Shown here one piece after another: positions 32,925-44,736 of a DNA stretch of 64,000 nt; position 1 is the first letter of the stretch, and the number at the start of each line of letters is the position of its first letter. The translations under genes were made by a program, and so were the position numbers. The notes below the pieces were generated by a model, which worked only from the letters and a program-made list of their open reading frames with translations, made no database searches and was not told the origin of the DNA. The DNA is from Tanypteryx hageni (lineage: Eukaryota > Arthropoda > Insecta > Odonata > Petaluridae), in the NCBI GenBank assembly GCA_028673005.1, contig CM054116.1:35126854-35190853 (forward strand), written 5' to 3'.

Positions 32925-34626
32925 TGAGAGTATGTCCATCTCATAGCGACGAGAATTGACAGACGTTCTTCTACAAAAGATCACGATTCCTGAGCAGGTG
33001 AAGAACGTTTCGAATTATTTATTTGTGAAGCTGTCAAATCCTGACCATCCTGAAGAAAGGTAAAAGGTACAGAATGTAGTCCGCACATTTTGCTACAAAG
33101 CAAGTGCAAAATGGAAAGCCTGCCATAGGAATAGGGAGTTTTTCACGGATGCAAACATAAAGTAGCTGAATTAATAGCTACCTCTACCCTTTGCCCTCAC
33201 TCCGACTTCATTAGATGGTGCCGTAGGCAGGCCCAAGAAGCCGTTTGCAGAGTGCTCTGACAGGGCCATGCGTCTGAAGGTGGAGAAGCTGCGGCAATCT
33301 GGGACTGCTGAAGAACTGGGGTATGCCGAACATATGAGTATTCGTTCTGAGATGAAAGAAGATGCTGCGAATCTGCTGAAGGAGATGATCGATACGACGA
33401 AGCGAAGCAGAGAAACGCCAACTTATGCCGTATAGGAGGCAAAGCAGCCCTGCTATCCGGAGTACTTGAAATTTGCATAGACTCGAGCAGAAGCACAACT
33501 TCAAAGCCTCCTGGACCATACTGCTCGTCGATTAATTCAGTTGCAAGAGGCTGTTATAATTTCTGAGTACTCTCAGTGTAATCTGATGCTCAAGCTCCTT
33601 ACCAAATGGGGATGCGATGGTAGCTCTGGCCAGAGGGTCTACAAACAGAGCTTTGCTGATGATAATGCCAGTGACAGCACTATGTTTGTTACTAGCTTCG
33701 TTCCGGTTCAACTTACCGGCACTGATCAACGGGATGGCAAGAAGGATATATTATGTGGAAGAATCCCCGACCTTCGTCCACCTGGTACTGCTCTGGCCAG
33801 AGGGTCTACAAACAGAGCTTTGCTGATGATAATGCCAGTGACAGCACCATGTTTGTTACTAGCTTCGTTCCGGTTCAACTTACCGGCACTGACCAACGGG
33901 TTAGCAAGGTTATATTATGTGGAAGAATCCCCGACCTTCGTCCATCTGGTACTGCAGGCCTATCCGCCTTCAATTTATGAAAGAGATGGCCGGAAGTACT
34001 ATGGCTAAATAGAAACACATTGATAGTTAATTGAGTCCTTGAAACCAACAAAAATAAATCTTCTCGGTAGGTCCGTTTCTGTGGAGCACAAACTCATGTT
34101 TACCATGGTTGGTCAGAAGGTACGTGCCTCCATAACAGGAAGATCTTCCCAATCATGTTACATCTGTGGCGCGGAACCTAAAGAAATGAACAAGCTTGAC
34201 GTCATTGCACAGAGAGTAGTTGACTTTTCCACGTTTGAGTTCGGATTATCAACATTACATGCATGGATAAGAAGTATGGAGCTGGTTCTCCACATTTCAT
34301 ATCGCATCGACATAAACAAATGGCAGGGCAGTGGTAAAGCTGCGAAAGCCAAATTTGAAGCTCGGAAAGCAGCCATACAGGCAGAGTTCGAGAAGGAAGT
34401 GGGATTCAAACCTGATGTACCGAGGGCAGGAGGAAGCGGTTCATCAAACGACGGCAATATGGCTAGACGCTTTTTTGCTAACCCAGCTTTGACAGCCAAC
34501 ATTACAGGGGTTGATGAGAGTGTCATCACTCGCCTTTCTGTGATCCTTGGTGCATTGTCCAGTAGGTACGAACTGGACCTCCACAAGTTTAATAGCGCAA
34601 TTTCTTTAGTGGCGTCTATTCAATAA
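32925..34626 (+). pseudogene. Transib (RAG1-like) transposase relic
   Basis: Blocks in order are VGRPKKPFAE (about 33215), VEKLRQSGTAEELGYAEHMS, LLTKWGCDGSSG (Asp at 33616-33618, in the position of the first catalytic Asp), KNPRPSSTWYCRPIRLQF, then in the frame from 34039 LMFTMVGQKV, SCYICGAEPKEMN (Cys codons 34156 and 34165, a CxxC zinc site), FGLSTLHAWIRSMELVLHIS and SNDGNMARRFFANPAL. This order parallels the RAG1 core and insect Transib transposases. In relatives VDGKV would supply the second Asp; here it reads VGQKV. The last part with the catalytic Glu is cut off just before a (TA)n tract. Stops, frameshifts and a tandem duplication confirm it is dead. Confidence 0.78.
33623..33954 (+). 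repeat. 167-bp tandem duplication inside the Transib relic
   Basis: GCTCTGGCCAGAGGGTCTAC starts at 33623 and again at 33790. The two copies agree almost completely through to GGTACTGC. Copy 1 has 3 extra bases (GGATGGCAAGAAGGATATA against GGTTAGCAAGGTTATA). It duplicates the segment just after the first catalytic Asp and adds a frame problem. Confidence 0.95.
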
Positions 34627-34682
34627 TGGCGCCTATTCAATGAAAGCGACTGTTCATTGGTACCGCATTAATATTATTGGCG

Positions 34683-34685
<3 letters not shown>

Positions 34686-34752
<67 letters not shown>
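34686..34752. repeat. (TA)n microsatellite
   Basis: About 33 TA repeats lie between the truncated Transib relic and the 5'-truncated hAT relic, as if marking a rearrangement or insertion junction. Confidence 0.98.
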
Positions 34753-34758
<6 letters not shown>

Positions 34759-34764
34759 GTATAA

Positions 34765-36181
34765 TATTGGCGAATCATTGATTTTGCCTGCAGTGTCTGT
34801 TGTGATTTCAACTTTTATGAATCAGAGTGCATAGGAAATTACTCAGGCCATCCCTTTGAGCAACTCATCGGTATCGAGACGTATTGATGAAATGACAGAT
34901 GATGTGGGAAAACAACTAGTTGCACAACTGCAAGTTAAGAAGTTTTCCCTGCAAATCGATGAATCCACTTTAATGGGCAATGAAGCTCTTCTAATGACAT
35001 AGGTTAGGTTTTTGAATGATGATCAGCTCAGTGAGGAAATGCTTTTTGCCTGAATGCCTAAGACAGATACCAAAGGTGAGACAATTTTTGAAGAAGTTAA
35101 GAGTTATTTCAAGGAAAACAACATTCCACTATAAAATTTATTAGCTTGTGCAACTGATGGTGCTGCTTTGATGGTAGGTAGAGACAGAGGATTCATTGCT
35201 CATTTAAAAAATGATGTGCCTTAAGTTTTTTGCATACACTGCGTGGTTCACCGTCAACATTTGGTTGGGAAAAACTTGGGAGGACGTTTACATGATGCCC
35301 TTGCTATTGTAATAAAGGCTGTCAACTTTATCAAAACAAGTGCACTTCAAGATCGTCTTTACCGACAACTTTGTGAGGAAAATGAAGATTTTGAATGCCT
35401 ACTGATAGATACAGAGGTACGATGGTTATCAAAAGGTAATTGTCTTCAGCGTTTTGCTGAACTTTGGGACAGTGTTGTATTATTACTAAGTGATAAGCAG
35501 CTTGGAGAACAGATCGTTGCTGCTAAATGTGACATATTTTATCTATCTGATATATTTGAAAAGCTGAATTTGTTGAACAAACAGCTACAAGGAAAGAACT
35601 GTAATCTTATATCTTGCAAAGAGGCCATTACTGCTTTCCTTGGAAAACTCAAGTAATTTTGGAGTAACATTGGGCGTCGTGAGTTCATACAATTTCCATC
35701 AGTGGCCACTCTTGACATATAAATTCAAGATTATGATATTGTTGTATGTGTAGAGCATTTGAAGAATTTGTACAGTGATATGGATTGTCGGTTCAGCGAC
35801 CTGCTAGAGATGAATATTCCAGATTGGGTGGTGAATCCATTTGGTGTAAATGCAGTTGATGTTGACATCACATTACAAGAATGTCTGGTTGAGTTACAGA
35901 GTGATATAACAGCTCAAGCTAGATTCAAAAACGGCAAACAGAATTTCTGGATAAGTAGTGAAATTGCAAATAAGTTTCCACAACTCTGGGAGAAGGCAAA
36001 GTTGTTTTTTCCCACTTCTTATTTGGTTGAATCTGCGTTTTGTCAAGTTCTTCGCCTGCAATCCAAAACTTGTAACCGTCTTGATATTGTAAGGAGAAGT
36101 GATCTTCGATTATCTCTACCATCGCTGCAACCACAAATTCAAAAGCTTGCTAGTTTTCATCAGCCGCAAGGATCTCACTAA
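34765..36181 (+). pseudogene. hAT transposase relic (ZBED5-like)
   Basis: A single frame runs the whole length with seven in-frame stops and no frameshift. It starts GESLILPAVSVVISTF, then IPLSNSSVSRRIDEMTDDVG and KKFSLQIDES (first Asp region), ACATDGAALMVGR (second Asp region), FCIHCVVHRQHLVGKNLG, DTEVRWLSKGNCLQRF and, near the C-terminus, FFPTSYLVESAFCQVL then TCNRLDIVRRSDLRLSL (the hAT dimerisation region). This is the ZBED5/SCAND3-like hAT group. The BED finger is missing upstream, where the (TA)n tract begins. Decay by stops only, without indels, suggests point mutation of an inactive copy. Confidence 0.88.
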
Positions 36182-36388
36182 ATAAAGTGACAATAATATT
36201 ATGGAAATATCTTTGTTAGGAGCATATTTCATATGTATATTATAAATAAAGTATATTATAAACAGGGATTATTTTTATAAATAAACAGTGCGGTTGATAA
36301 AGTATCTTTTTTACCAACTAACGGCGACTATTAAGGGTTGGGGCCACCGAGGTAAATGAAAGTCTGAAGTGGGCCACGAGCAAAAAAA

Positions 36389-36403
36389 GGTTGAGAAACA
36401 CTG
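36389..36403 (-). repeat. hAT right terminus
   Basis: Read on the minus strand this is CAGTGTTTCTCAACC, a classic hAT-type end. It lies 220 bp beyond the transposase stop and is probably the right end of that element. The left terminus was not found, so the target duplication cannot be checked. Confidence 0.65.
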
Positions 36404-36412
36404 TTCTAGAGT

Positions 36413-37646
36413 ATGGATAATATTAATGTGAGTTTTGTTGCATCGTTCAGTGTGACTAAAGTCATGGTCACATGGCAGAAATGTGTGGCCACTGACAATG
36501 AACTGGTGTCTGATTGTTTTTGCAAACTTTCTCTGTATAAGGAAAGACCAGAGAGCCAGTACAAAAAAATAATTTATTCTGGCCAGTACAACCATCACTC
36601 CAGGAAATCAGTTCCTGTACTGTTAAGACCCTCTCTATTTTGAGAACCTTCAGTACTTCGTACAAAGCAGAACACACCTCAGTTGTCCCTATATTTGCTT
36701 GACCCTCCACTCACAGCACCATGAATGCTTCTTCACTGGAACACACATATACTCCTTCATTATAAATCCAGAACTGCCTCTGATAAAGGTCTGCGAATGG
36801 CTTAAATAGGGAACTGGAAAAGTCTGCTGCATATCAAATGTCAACACTTCAATATCTTTCTGAGTTTTCGAAGCCTTAAAATCTGCATGCAGGTTTTTGT
36901 AGGCATTGTCTGACTTCCTTACATGAAGCTCTTTTTTTGGATGAATTTCTCCCGTTCATCAGCCATCAGATCTGTGTTTGTGAGAGATGGCGTGAGTTTG
37001 TCACGTTATACATGTGTCACTACGTGGGGCACCAAAGCTGGAGTTGAACTCGTGTAAAAATATATCTCTCTAGACCCATTCCTTTACGGGATCAACTGGT
37101 GTTTCCTCCATGTACAGGGAGTATATTTTCCTCAAGTTTAATGCTGGAGACAGGTACTTCCGGTGAGACTTGCTTGTTCTTGAATTGTGAATTTGATCAT
37201 ATGTGAATCTAAAAATATGTTTTCTTACCTCTCTTTTTTCATCGGAAATCTTTTTTTTAACATGCCTCCTCCTTTTCTCAAAGGCCAAACTTGGATAATC
37301 AGTTTTTACTGCTTTCTGCAGTTTCTCGAGTCTTCGTTTAGGTATACAGAAAAGTCCTAAGAAAACTTTCATGCAGACTTTTCATTTTGTTTGTTTTGGT
37401 CACATGGTTGAGGAGTAGGCCACCTACTGGCTGCTTGGGTCTTAGTCCCACTTCTAATTCTAATAAACTGGCGATGTTTACACTATAAATGGTGGATATC
37501 CCCCTTATAATTCTGCCAAAGTAGCTGTGTCTAGAATTCTTAATGCACATTTTCAGTGTCAATCCACTGTCAAATTTGAATTTCCCACATAAAAGTACAT
37601 AAGAAGGAAGAGAAAACTCACTTTTGGTAATTATGTCGATAGTCAA
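36413..37646 (-). pseudogene. Transposon-like relic with DGCTGQN and HTFLPCDHDF motifs
   Basis: Reading from 37646 leftward, the blocks are LLCGKFKFDSGLTLKMC, LEKLQKAVKTDYPSLAFEKR, SDEKREVRKHIFRF, SKSHRKYLSPALNLRKIYSL, LHEFNSSFGAPRSDTCITCD, MQQTFPVPYLSHSQTF, ISWSDGCTGQNKLFF and VSGHTFLPCDHDFSHTER. I recognise the order from multicopy uncharacterised arthropod proteins that carry a WSDxCxGQN block and a GHTxLPCDxDF block; the acidic residues there suggest a DDE-like nuclease, but that is inference. I believe the domain is catalogued as DUF7869, from memory and not checked. Stops and frameshifts break it. It begins 10 bp from the hAT terminus. Confidence 0.6.
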
Positions 37647-38006
37647 CTTACTATAATTCTCAACCCTTCAATTGTTGGGAAGATGGGATTATTAACAGAT
37701 GTATATAGTTTGCTTTTTTAAAATATTATTTTGTCATTTTCTTTTTGTCTTGCAGCTCATATTTCTTTATCATGTATTACCCTATGTCAATGATAGCCAG
37801 GAAGGTGAGATTATCAACAACTGAATAAAGTTTGTTTTTGTTACTTTTTATACATTCAATGTTTTATGTTAATTTGTTTAATACCTAGCAACTCACCAGA
37901 CAGTACTTTCCATTTTGCCACCCATATTGCCTATATCAAATGAAGTTTCCTTGTCCCACCCCGTTCCTCCATCCCTATTTCTCTGTACGAAATGTCTATA
38001 TAATAT
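37647..38006. other. Unassigned sequence
   Basis: AT-rich, with no gene recognised. It may be the 5' flank of the minus-strand relic. Confidence 0.35.
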
Positions 38007-38115
38007 TAACTGGACGAAATGTCGTTGGCCGAAATAAACATCGGACGAAATGTCTTTGGACGAAATATCCATTGGACGAACTATCCATTGGACGAAATGT
38101 CCTTGGTCGAAATGT
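38007..38115. repeat. ~16-bp minisatellite (TTGGACGAAATGTCC)
   Basis: The unit TTGGACGAAATGTCC occurs about seven times with substitutions (TTGGCCGAAATAAAC, TTGGACGAAATATCC, TTGGACGAACTATCC, TTGGTCGAAATGTC). Because the unit is partly self-complementary (GGAC...GTCC), neighbouring units could fold. Translated frames are repetitive artefacts. Confidence 0.9.
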
Positions 38116-41100
38116 CTGTGAACCTCTTAAGGATATCGGCATCGAATTTCTCAAGGGTTAAGATTGTAGATGTTTCTGAATATATTATATTAAAAACTCT
38201 TGTGTATGAAGCCTTATATGGGGTTAAATTGGAGGCTAAGAAAAACGCTTATAACTAAAAAACTATCCATTTTTTCTATCAAACTTTCAGGTATTACTTA
38301 CCAACGCAACCTTTAACTTTTAAAATGCTCACTGTCTACATTGAACTTATTGATTCGATTCCAAGAGCCTCTCTTCTACATTTGAATAACATGGAAAGAG
38401 ATGAGACGTTGCGAACAAGCATTTCTAACGATGAACGTTAAAATTTAGTTAGAATTAAGATACGAACTCGGGACTTAAACTTAAATGAGGCTAGAAGCAT
38501 AAACTTGCTTTTTACATCAAAGAGAATATAAATTCACGCCTACTTTTAGTTCGGTGGTCGATTTAACGCCCGAGATTTAGATTTTGTTGGTAAGAAATCT
38601 TGGTTACCATAACAACGTATGTTTTTGCAAACTGAAGGCTTTAGTATTACGTAAAAATTAAGCCTGTGGACGATATTACATCATTTTGTTTGTTTAAATT
38701 TCGATTTTGCTTTCGAACGATTTGATGAATAAGTTTTATTTCGAATAAAAGAGTGGATATGTTCCGTAAATTGGAGTTGTACTGTAAATGTCTACTAGAA
38801 ATAAATAAAAACAAAGTGATATCTATATTGTATTACTGTAATGTACCTTTCCAGAACTCTTATTGTAGCAACAATTATAAATAAACTATTATTGTTGTTC
38901 GTAGCTACGGGTATAAACAAAATACGTTTTATTTAGTTCGAGCACATACGTACCGGAAGCATATACATTAATGCGAACGATTATCTACATAACTATTCGT
39001 AAGAACGTCTCTATCACGTATGTATTTTCTTTATGTTTTCCTTACTGATTAATTTTCGTTATTCCCGTTTGTTGGTAATTTGACTCTTATGGCATTTCGC
39101 GATACAACTGAGAGCTCATCAAAACGGCAAGTACCTCTTTAGAGTAAATGCCAACCAATGGGGATTGGAGTATTTGCATTTTAAAACCCATTAGAATAGA
39201 GTATCTCTTTAGTTTATTTTATGGTAATTAATACTTCCCTTAAAACCTTTATATATTTTTTCCTTAAAGATATATTTCAAAAGAATTTCGTTTAAAAAGG
39301 TAATTTGAAAAATTATAAATTGTCTTGCTGGTTTTTAGTTACACAGTTTTAGATCGTGTATAAAATTATATTCTTTAATCTTTGCGAATTAATTGTAACT
39401 TCTTAAAATTTCATTTTGAATTACAGTTAACTGATGATATATTGCTGCCGTGGCAACCTCACCAATCAGAAGTTCGTTCATCTTGAAGTTCTTCACTTTA
39501 TACCACGGAAGTCGTGTTAAAGATAGCGAAGAAAGAGAATAAAGAGGAAAATGCTTGGAAACGTTAATGAAATTGTTTTTTCAGCAATATAAATGAAAAT
39601 CTTGTTACATTTAAGAATTTGGAACGTAGACCATTAAAACACATGTTTTAATAGGTATCGCTGAAATTATTATTTTAACATTTAAAACCAAATGACGAAT
39701 GATAATATTTTTTGTTATAAGTGACCAAATTTAAAATGTTATACATGCAAAGCATGTAACAGGTTTTCTAGTAGCATATTAAAAATATTACCAGTAATAC
39801 CCTTATGATTTTTCTGGAGAATGAAGAATTTTCCTTTTTTTTTCCATCTCATCCCCCTTAATTTGGAGATAGAGTTGATTAGCCCGAACGCTGTTAGCCT
39901 GACGACGGAGCGAAATTAGTTTCACACAGCAAGATTTGGAATGGTGTCGTTCACCATCGCCAGTTTGTAACAGGTTCATCGACCCTGTTAAATTTCAAGA
40001 TTTTCAGCGAGAAATGTAAGATTCATTGAAGCGACGACAATGTTCTAGGGTCTTATCTCTACCCTCGTAAGGGCCACATTGCTGACATCAAACGGCTGAT
40101 TAAAATGGCACGATATTTGAACAGCGGCGAAATTGCCGTGTTATAGCATAATTTAATAAATTTATTTTAATCTTTATAGAGCACCGGGCTCGCGAACTTT
40201 TTCTAATGTCTCACCCAAAGATAAGCTTTTTTCTCATTTTTCTGTGACCTTTGTATTCTGTGCGCGTGTTTTCTTCGCCATTACTCATGGTTGCAACAAT
40301 ATTTAACATCGCCGAAAGAAAGATACAACTTGCTTCCTAATTAGTTCTTCGTTCTCAAAATAATTCTAAATTAAAAGTAGCAAAACATCATAATTCGTCG
40401 ACATAATAGCTCGCAAGGTATTTATGATGCCGATTTAAAGCCGCTGGCACTGGATTTTTCTCGTACCAAGAGACTGAAAGTTAAGGTCAATTATAGAAAT
40501 TCTCCCGCTACCGGAAAGATTCATAATAATTCATTTTAGTATCGTATACAGGTGAAAGTCACCTCCCCTAAGGTTGTTGGTTAGGTTTGACTTTCCCTTT
40601 AGGTGGTAATATAATTATTTTGATCGCTTTTACAAACAAAATAATTCTCCACGGAATCTTTTCACAGCTGTGAATAACGGGGAAAATTGAAATCATCCTG
40701 AGGGGTTATGTGACAAAATAGCTAGTTCAAGTGACGCAGGGCAAGCAAAAACAGAGATTCCCAAAAACAGCGTGCAAGTGATATCAAGGTAAATCAAACA
40801 GATGAGCAAGTTTGTCGTTTTTAATTGCAAAATTAAAAAAAATAAAATAAAATTCGCAATCTTCATTGGGTAGTGTAAGAATTGTTGCGATTTACATTGC
40901 CGCTGATCTCGTCATATCGTGAAGTAAATGGATAAAACGATAGTTCAACTTTTAATACTGTCTCGTCTACAAAAAATACAGATTCGTCAACCCTGATTTG
41001 GTGTTTTTCTTTTAATTTCATTGAAACAATTTATTTTAATTGCTTGAAATAAAACAAAATAATTGTCGATTTCCTCCTTATTACAAATTAATTCGTAAAC

Positions 41101-41594
41101 CGCGAATTTTTTTCCGCTACATTTAAAACACCTTCACGTAGAAACTATCCAACAGTCTGTGAATATACAATGAATTTGAAGTGGAGGGTTAAGGAAGAGA
41201 GAATGATTATTTCAACGATCGAATTATGAGCTGTTAATCCTTGCGGACCACGTAAAAGATTTCAAGTGTGATGGAGACACGTTCAAGCGATTAAACACGC
41301 TCCAATCGCATCAAAACACTTGTGGATCAAAAATAATCCAAACCCTTTCACGACGATAAGGGTTAAAGAATTTACCCAAAAGCGCTGAACCCGTTTTGGA
41401 ACCGCGTATGTACTTCCCATACTCCGCAAATAAACCCCTTTCTCTTCTCTCGAGATAATAATTCCGTCCGAGGAAAGGTAAACATATGACGGCGGCGTCG
41501 AGTTTCGCCCCCCTTCCTTTGTTATTTTTATTTTTTGTAAAGGCGACGTTTTTATCGATCGTCTATTTTCTCCTCTGCCGCGCCTACGTGAGTT
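38116..41594. other. Unassigned AT-rich sequence (3.5 kb)
   Basis: No gene, RNA or element is recognised on either strand. It is the longest featureless stretch and could be intronic or intergenic. Confidence 0.4.
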
Positions 41595-41885
41595 CCCGTT
41601 AAGAGAGGGTAAGAGAGAGTGAAAGAGAGAAAGAAAGAGAGAGATACGAAGAACGAGAGAGATAGAAAGAGAGAGAAAGAGAGATAGAGAAAGAGAGACT
41701 GAAATATAGAGAAAGAGATAGATAGATAGAGAGAGAAAGAGAAAGAAAATAGAGAGATAGAGAGGGATAGAAAGTGAGAGAGAAAAGAGAGAGAAATAAA
41801 AGAGAAAGAAAAGAGAGATAGAGAGAGAAGCCTTGACCTCGCCGAATAAGAAGCAGGGAGAGAGAGAGAGCGAGAGGGAGTCCTT
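41595..41885. repeat. Long (GA)n / GAAA-rich purine tract
   Basis: About 290 bases are almost pure purine on the plus strand, made of GAGAGA, GAAAGA and GATAGA units. The minus frame encodes an S/L/F repeat that is a composition artefact. GA tracts of this kind often bind GAGA-type factors in insects, but no gene start is proven here. Confidence 0.95.
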
Positions 41886-42520
41886 CCTCTGGAGAGCTTA
41901 GTTCGAATGTCGTGCAACAGGTAGGTACCCCTAATCCACGGAAATTTTGCCCACGGAGAGAGAGGCGAGGTTCCGGAGAGGGAGGAAAACCTTTTGTGAG
42001 ACAAAGAAAGGGAGAAGAGGGAAAAAGGATGGCGTGCGGGGAGCTGTGGAGTTGGAGGAGGAGAGGGGAAGGAAAGAGGAGACTTAATTTACTCGGCGTG
42101 TCCTTGAAAAAAAATCCGTCTCCCCTTCCCTCCTTTTCTCTCCTATTTCCAGAATTGCAGCCCCGCCCAGGAGAACGGAAGGAACCTTACTAATAGGTGG
42201 CGTTAAGTTTATTGTGAGGCGGCGGAAGGGATGAAAAAGTGGGCGGGGGAAGAAGGGAGGTCGCGGGGAAGAGTATGAAATAGAGAGAGGAAGGTGGGGA
42301 GGGGAGAGGTTTATATTGGACGCCTTCTCGTAGTAAGTTCCGAGGGATGGGATGGGCTACAAATATCGCGACTGTTTTTTTTTTAGATTGAAGGTCAGTG
42401 ACACGTTTAAGACTGCCTGTGGGATGAGTTTGAAGTGGGGAAGGGGTCGGCGGATGGAGAACGGCAAGCTCACCTGTTCGTCTACCCAGGATGAGTGTTT
42501 AAAATAATAAAAGGGAGGGC
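41886..42520. other. Purine-rich, G-rich sequence after the GA tract
   Basis: It remains G/A-rich with some CpG. The open frame at 41912-42193 is R/G/E-rich and shows no domain. This could be a promoter or 5' UTR, but no exon can be supported. Confidence 0.35.
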
Positions 42521-44736
42521 GAGGGAACGAGGCGTGAATTTTCTTATTAAGTTAATAGCCGTTAGTTAAACCCGCGCAACTCATTGCGTTTTCCGAAAGT
42601 CTCGGATTAGTTTGTTTGGAATAATTTCGCGGTCGGCTGGAGATGTTTTTTTTTGGCTGATTAAATTTTTAAAAAAGCTCTTTGGACTTCGCAGGAAAAA
42701 CAAATGAGTGTTAATTAATGTTAACGTTTTTTCCGGAACAATCGCTATACTGAATAATTAATTTGATAAATGGCGGGAAATATTTTACGAAGCCATGGAT
42801 AAATATATCGGAGGATGTTAGAAATCGCGATGACTCATTATTGTTCGCGAATATCTCCGCGTTTGGGTGCATTCTTACGATTAGCGCTGCTTGAGAGTTC
42901 ACTAGAAAAACTTTAGAAACGTAATTGAAAATGAAACGTATTCAATTTGTAAAGCGTCAGCCGAACGCAACGGCCGCCATTAATTTATTTTACGAGTTAA
43001 ATCATTATTCATAGTTACTGTACGGATATAGTGAGGGCCGGCGCGAAACAGTTTGGCACACTATGCAAACTTCTTTGTCGTCGTACTCTAATCTAAATGA
43101 TGCTAAAAATCTAACGGATAAAAATTGCTTTAATAGTAATTACACAATAATGTCCATAAACACCGGTATTGCTTAAACTTTCATTTTGTTTTGTAAGGGA
43201 TTATTTCTTACTTTCTCAATCAAGATCAGCAGTAAAATCGGGACACAAATTTTATGAAATGAAAAGTAGTTGAAGTACCTTCACTTCTGGTAAAGATAAT
43301 TTCGCTTTTAAAAATTGTTTTTATAAATTTCCGAGGATACGTCGAAAACCGAGGAGGAACCGATGCGATTTAAGCCCTTATCTGCTTACTCCAATCTGAG
43401 AAAAGTGTGCATCACGGCTACGAATAGTTCTTTTAATAATGTTTCGAATCTTGCATTCTTCCTTTTTTCTAAATATAAAGGGGTTCTTTTGATTAAAATG
43501 AAATAAACAACTAAATCCAAAATCATATATTTTCAAAGAGAGCAAAATAAAGAACAAACAATATAAATAGCAATAAAAAATGAATGTAGATGCAAATTGT
43601 AGGAGAAGAAAAGTATGAATAAATACATTCTATTTCATTAACTAAAAGCGCTTGGATACGTTTCCAAAGATTCTTAACACTGGCACTAATTTGTTTATCC
43701 ACTTCTCCTTCCTCACCACTAGAACGACAATGCACAACCTCCTTCCATTATTTCGTTTTCTTTTACACCTTTTCTATTCTCACTACAATGTGCGGGTAGG
43801 TGAGGAATCTGCAAAATGTTTTAGTCTTTAAATTATCTATGCGAATACGTTGATTTGCAAACACGCGAAAGTTAGCAATTAATTCTTTATGCCTCAATTA
43901 AAAGTGAGTTTTCCGGGTGACATTTTACTCCGCGTCGTTGCAACGGAGCAGATTCAATTCCGAGAGAAGTACCTAATCCGATTTCGGTTCGTTTTTACAA
44001 ACTCCTATTTTCTCTCAGTTTTCCTCGAAAACGTGTAAAAAGTCTTCTGAGGTGATAAAGTACACTCAAAAAAGTCCCGTCTTTGTTTTCGCCTCCATTG
44101 AGGAAGAGGCCGGCGAGCCGGGAATTGGAAGGGTCGCATTCCGCAGTGGCTACGTGACAGATAAGATTAAAGCATATTGCTCCTTTGTAGGAAGAGCCGC
44201 AATTAGACAATAGTAGATGTTAACTTACTTTTGGGTGCCACAATAGCAGGGAAAAGTATTGAAAACATTTCGTCGCCTAAATATTGAAACCAAAATTATT
44301 TCGCTATATCTTACAATTACAACTGAACTCCTGAAGCTTTTGGTTGCATTGTGACTCCTTAACTCTTCTGAGAGAAATGAACTTAAAGGTTACCTTGATC
44401 CTTCAGACCTTAAAGTTGAAGTGATAGCTTTTTATTTCTCTGTCGAACTAATACGTACACAGAAATATTTTGAAAAGAACATCATTAATAAATATAAAAA
44501 TATTGTTCCACATTTTTTTATCTCAACTGTTTTAATGGCTTTACACAATGCAGCATTCACATACAAATTTTCCGTTTTATGCCTAACCAATTTCCTCATG
44601 CGCGACAAATATTATACTTGCAATAGATACAACAGATATCTCACTGTTTAGGTCGTCTTCTAATTCCAGCACTGAGTTGCAGCAATTTCCGCATCGTAAT
44701 TTATATAGAAAATAATTGTATAATCTTTATTTGACA
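42521..44736. other. Unassigned sequence
   Basis: AT-rich with no recognisable gene or repeat. Confidence 0.4.

Noticed and set aside
38007..38115. CRISPR-like array
   Set aside because: Units are adjacent without unique spacers and the genome is eukaryotic.
41552..42004. 150-codon S/L/F-rich minus frame
   Set aside because: It translates the GA tract and has no independent support.
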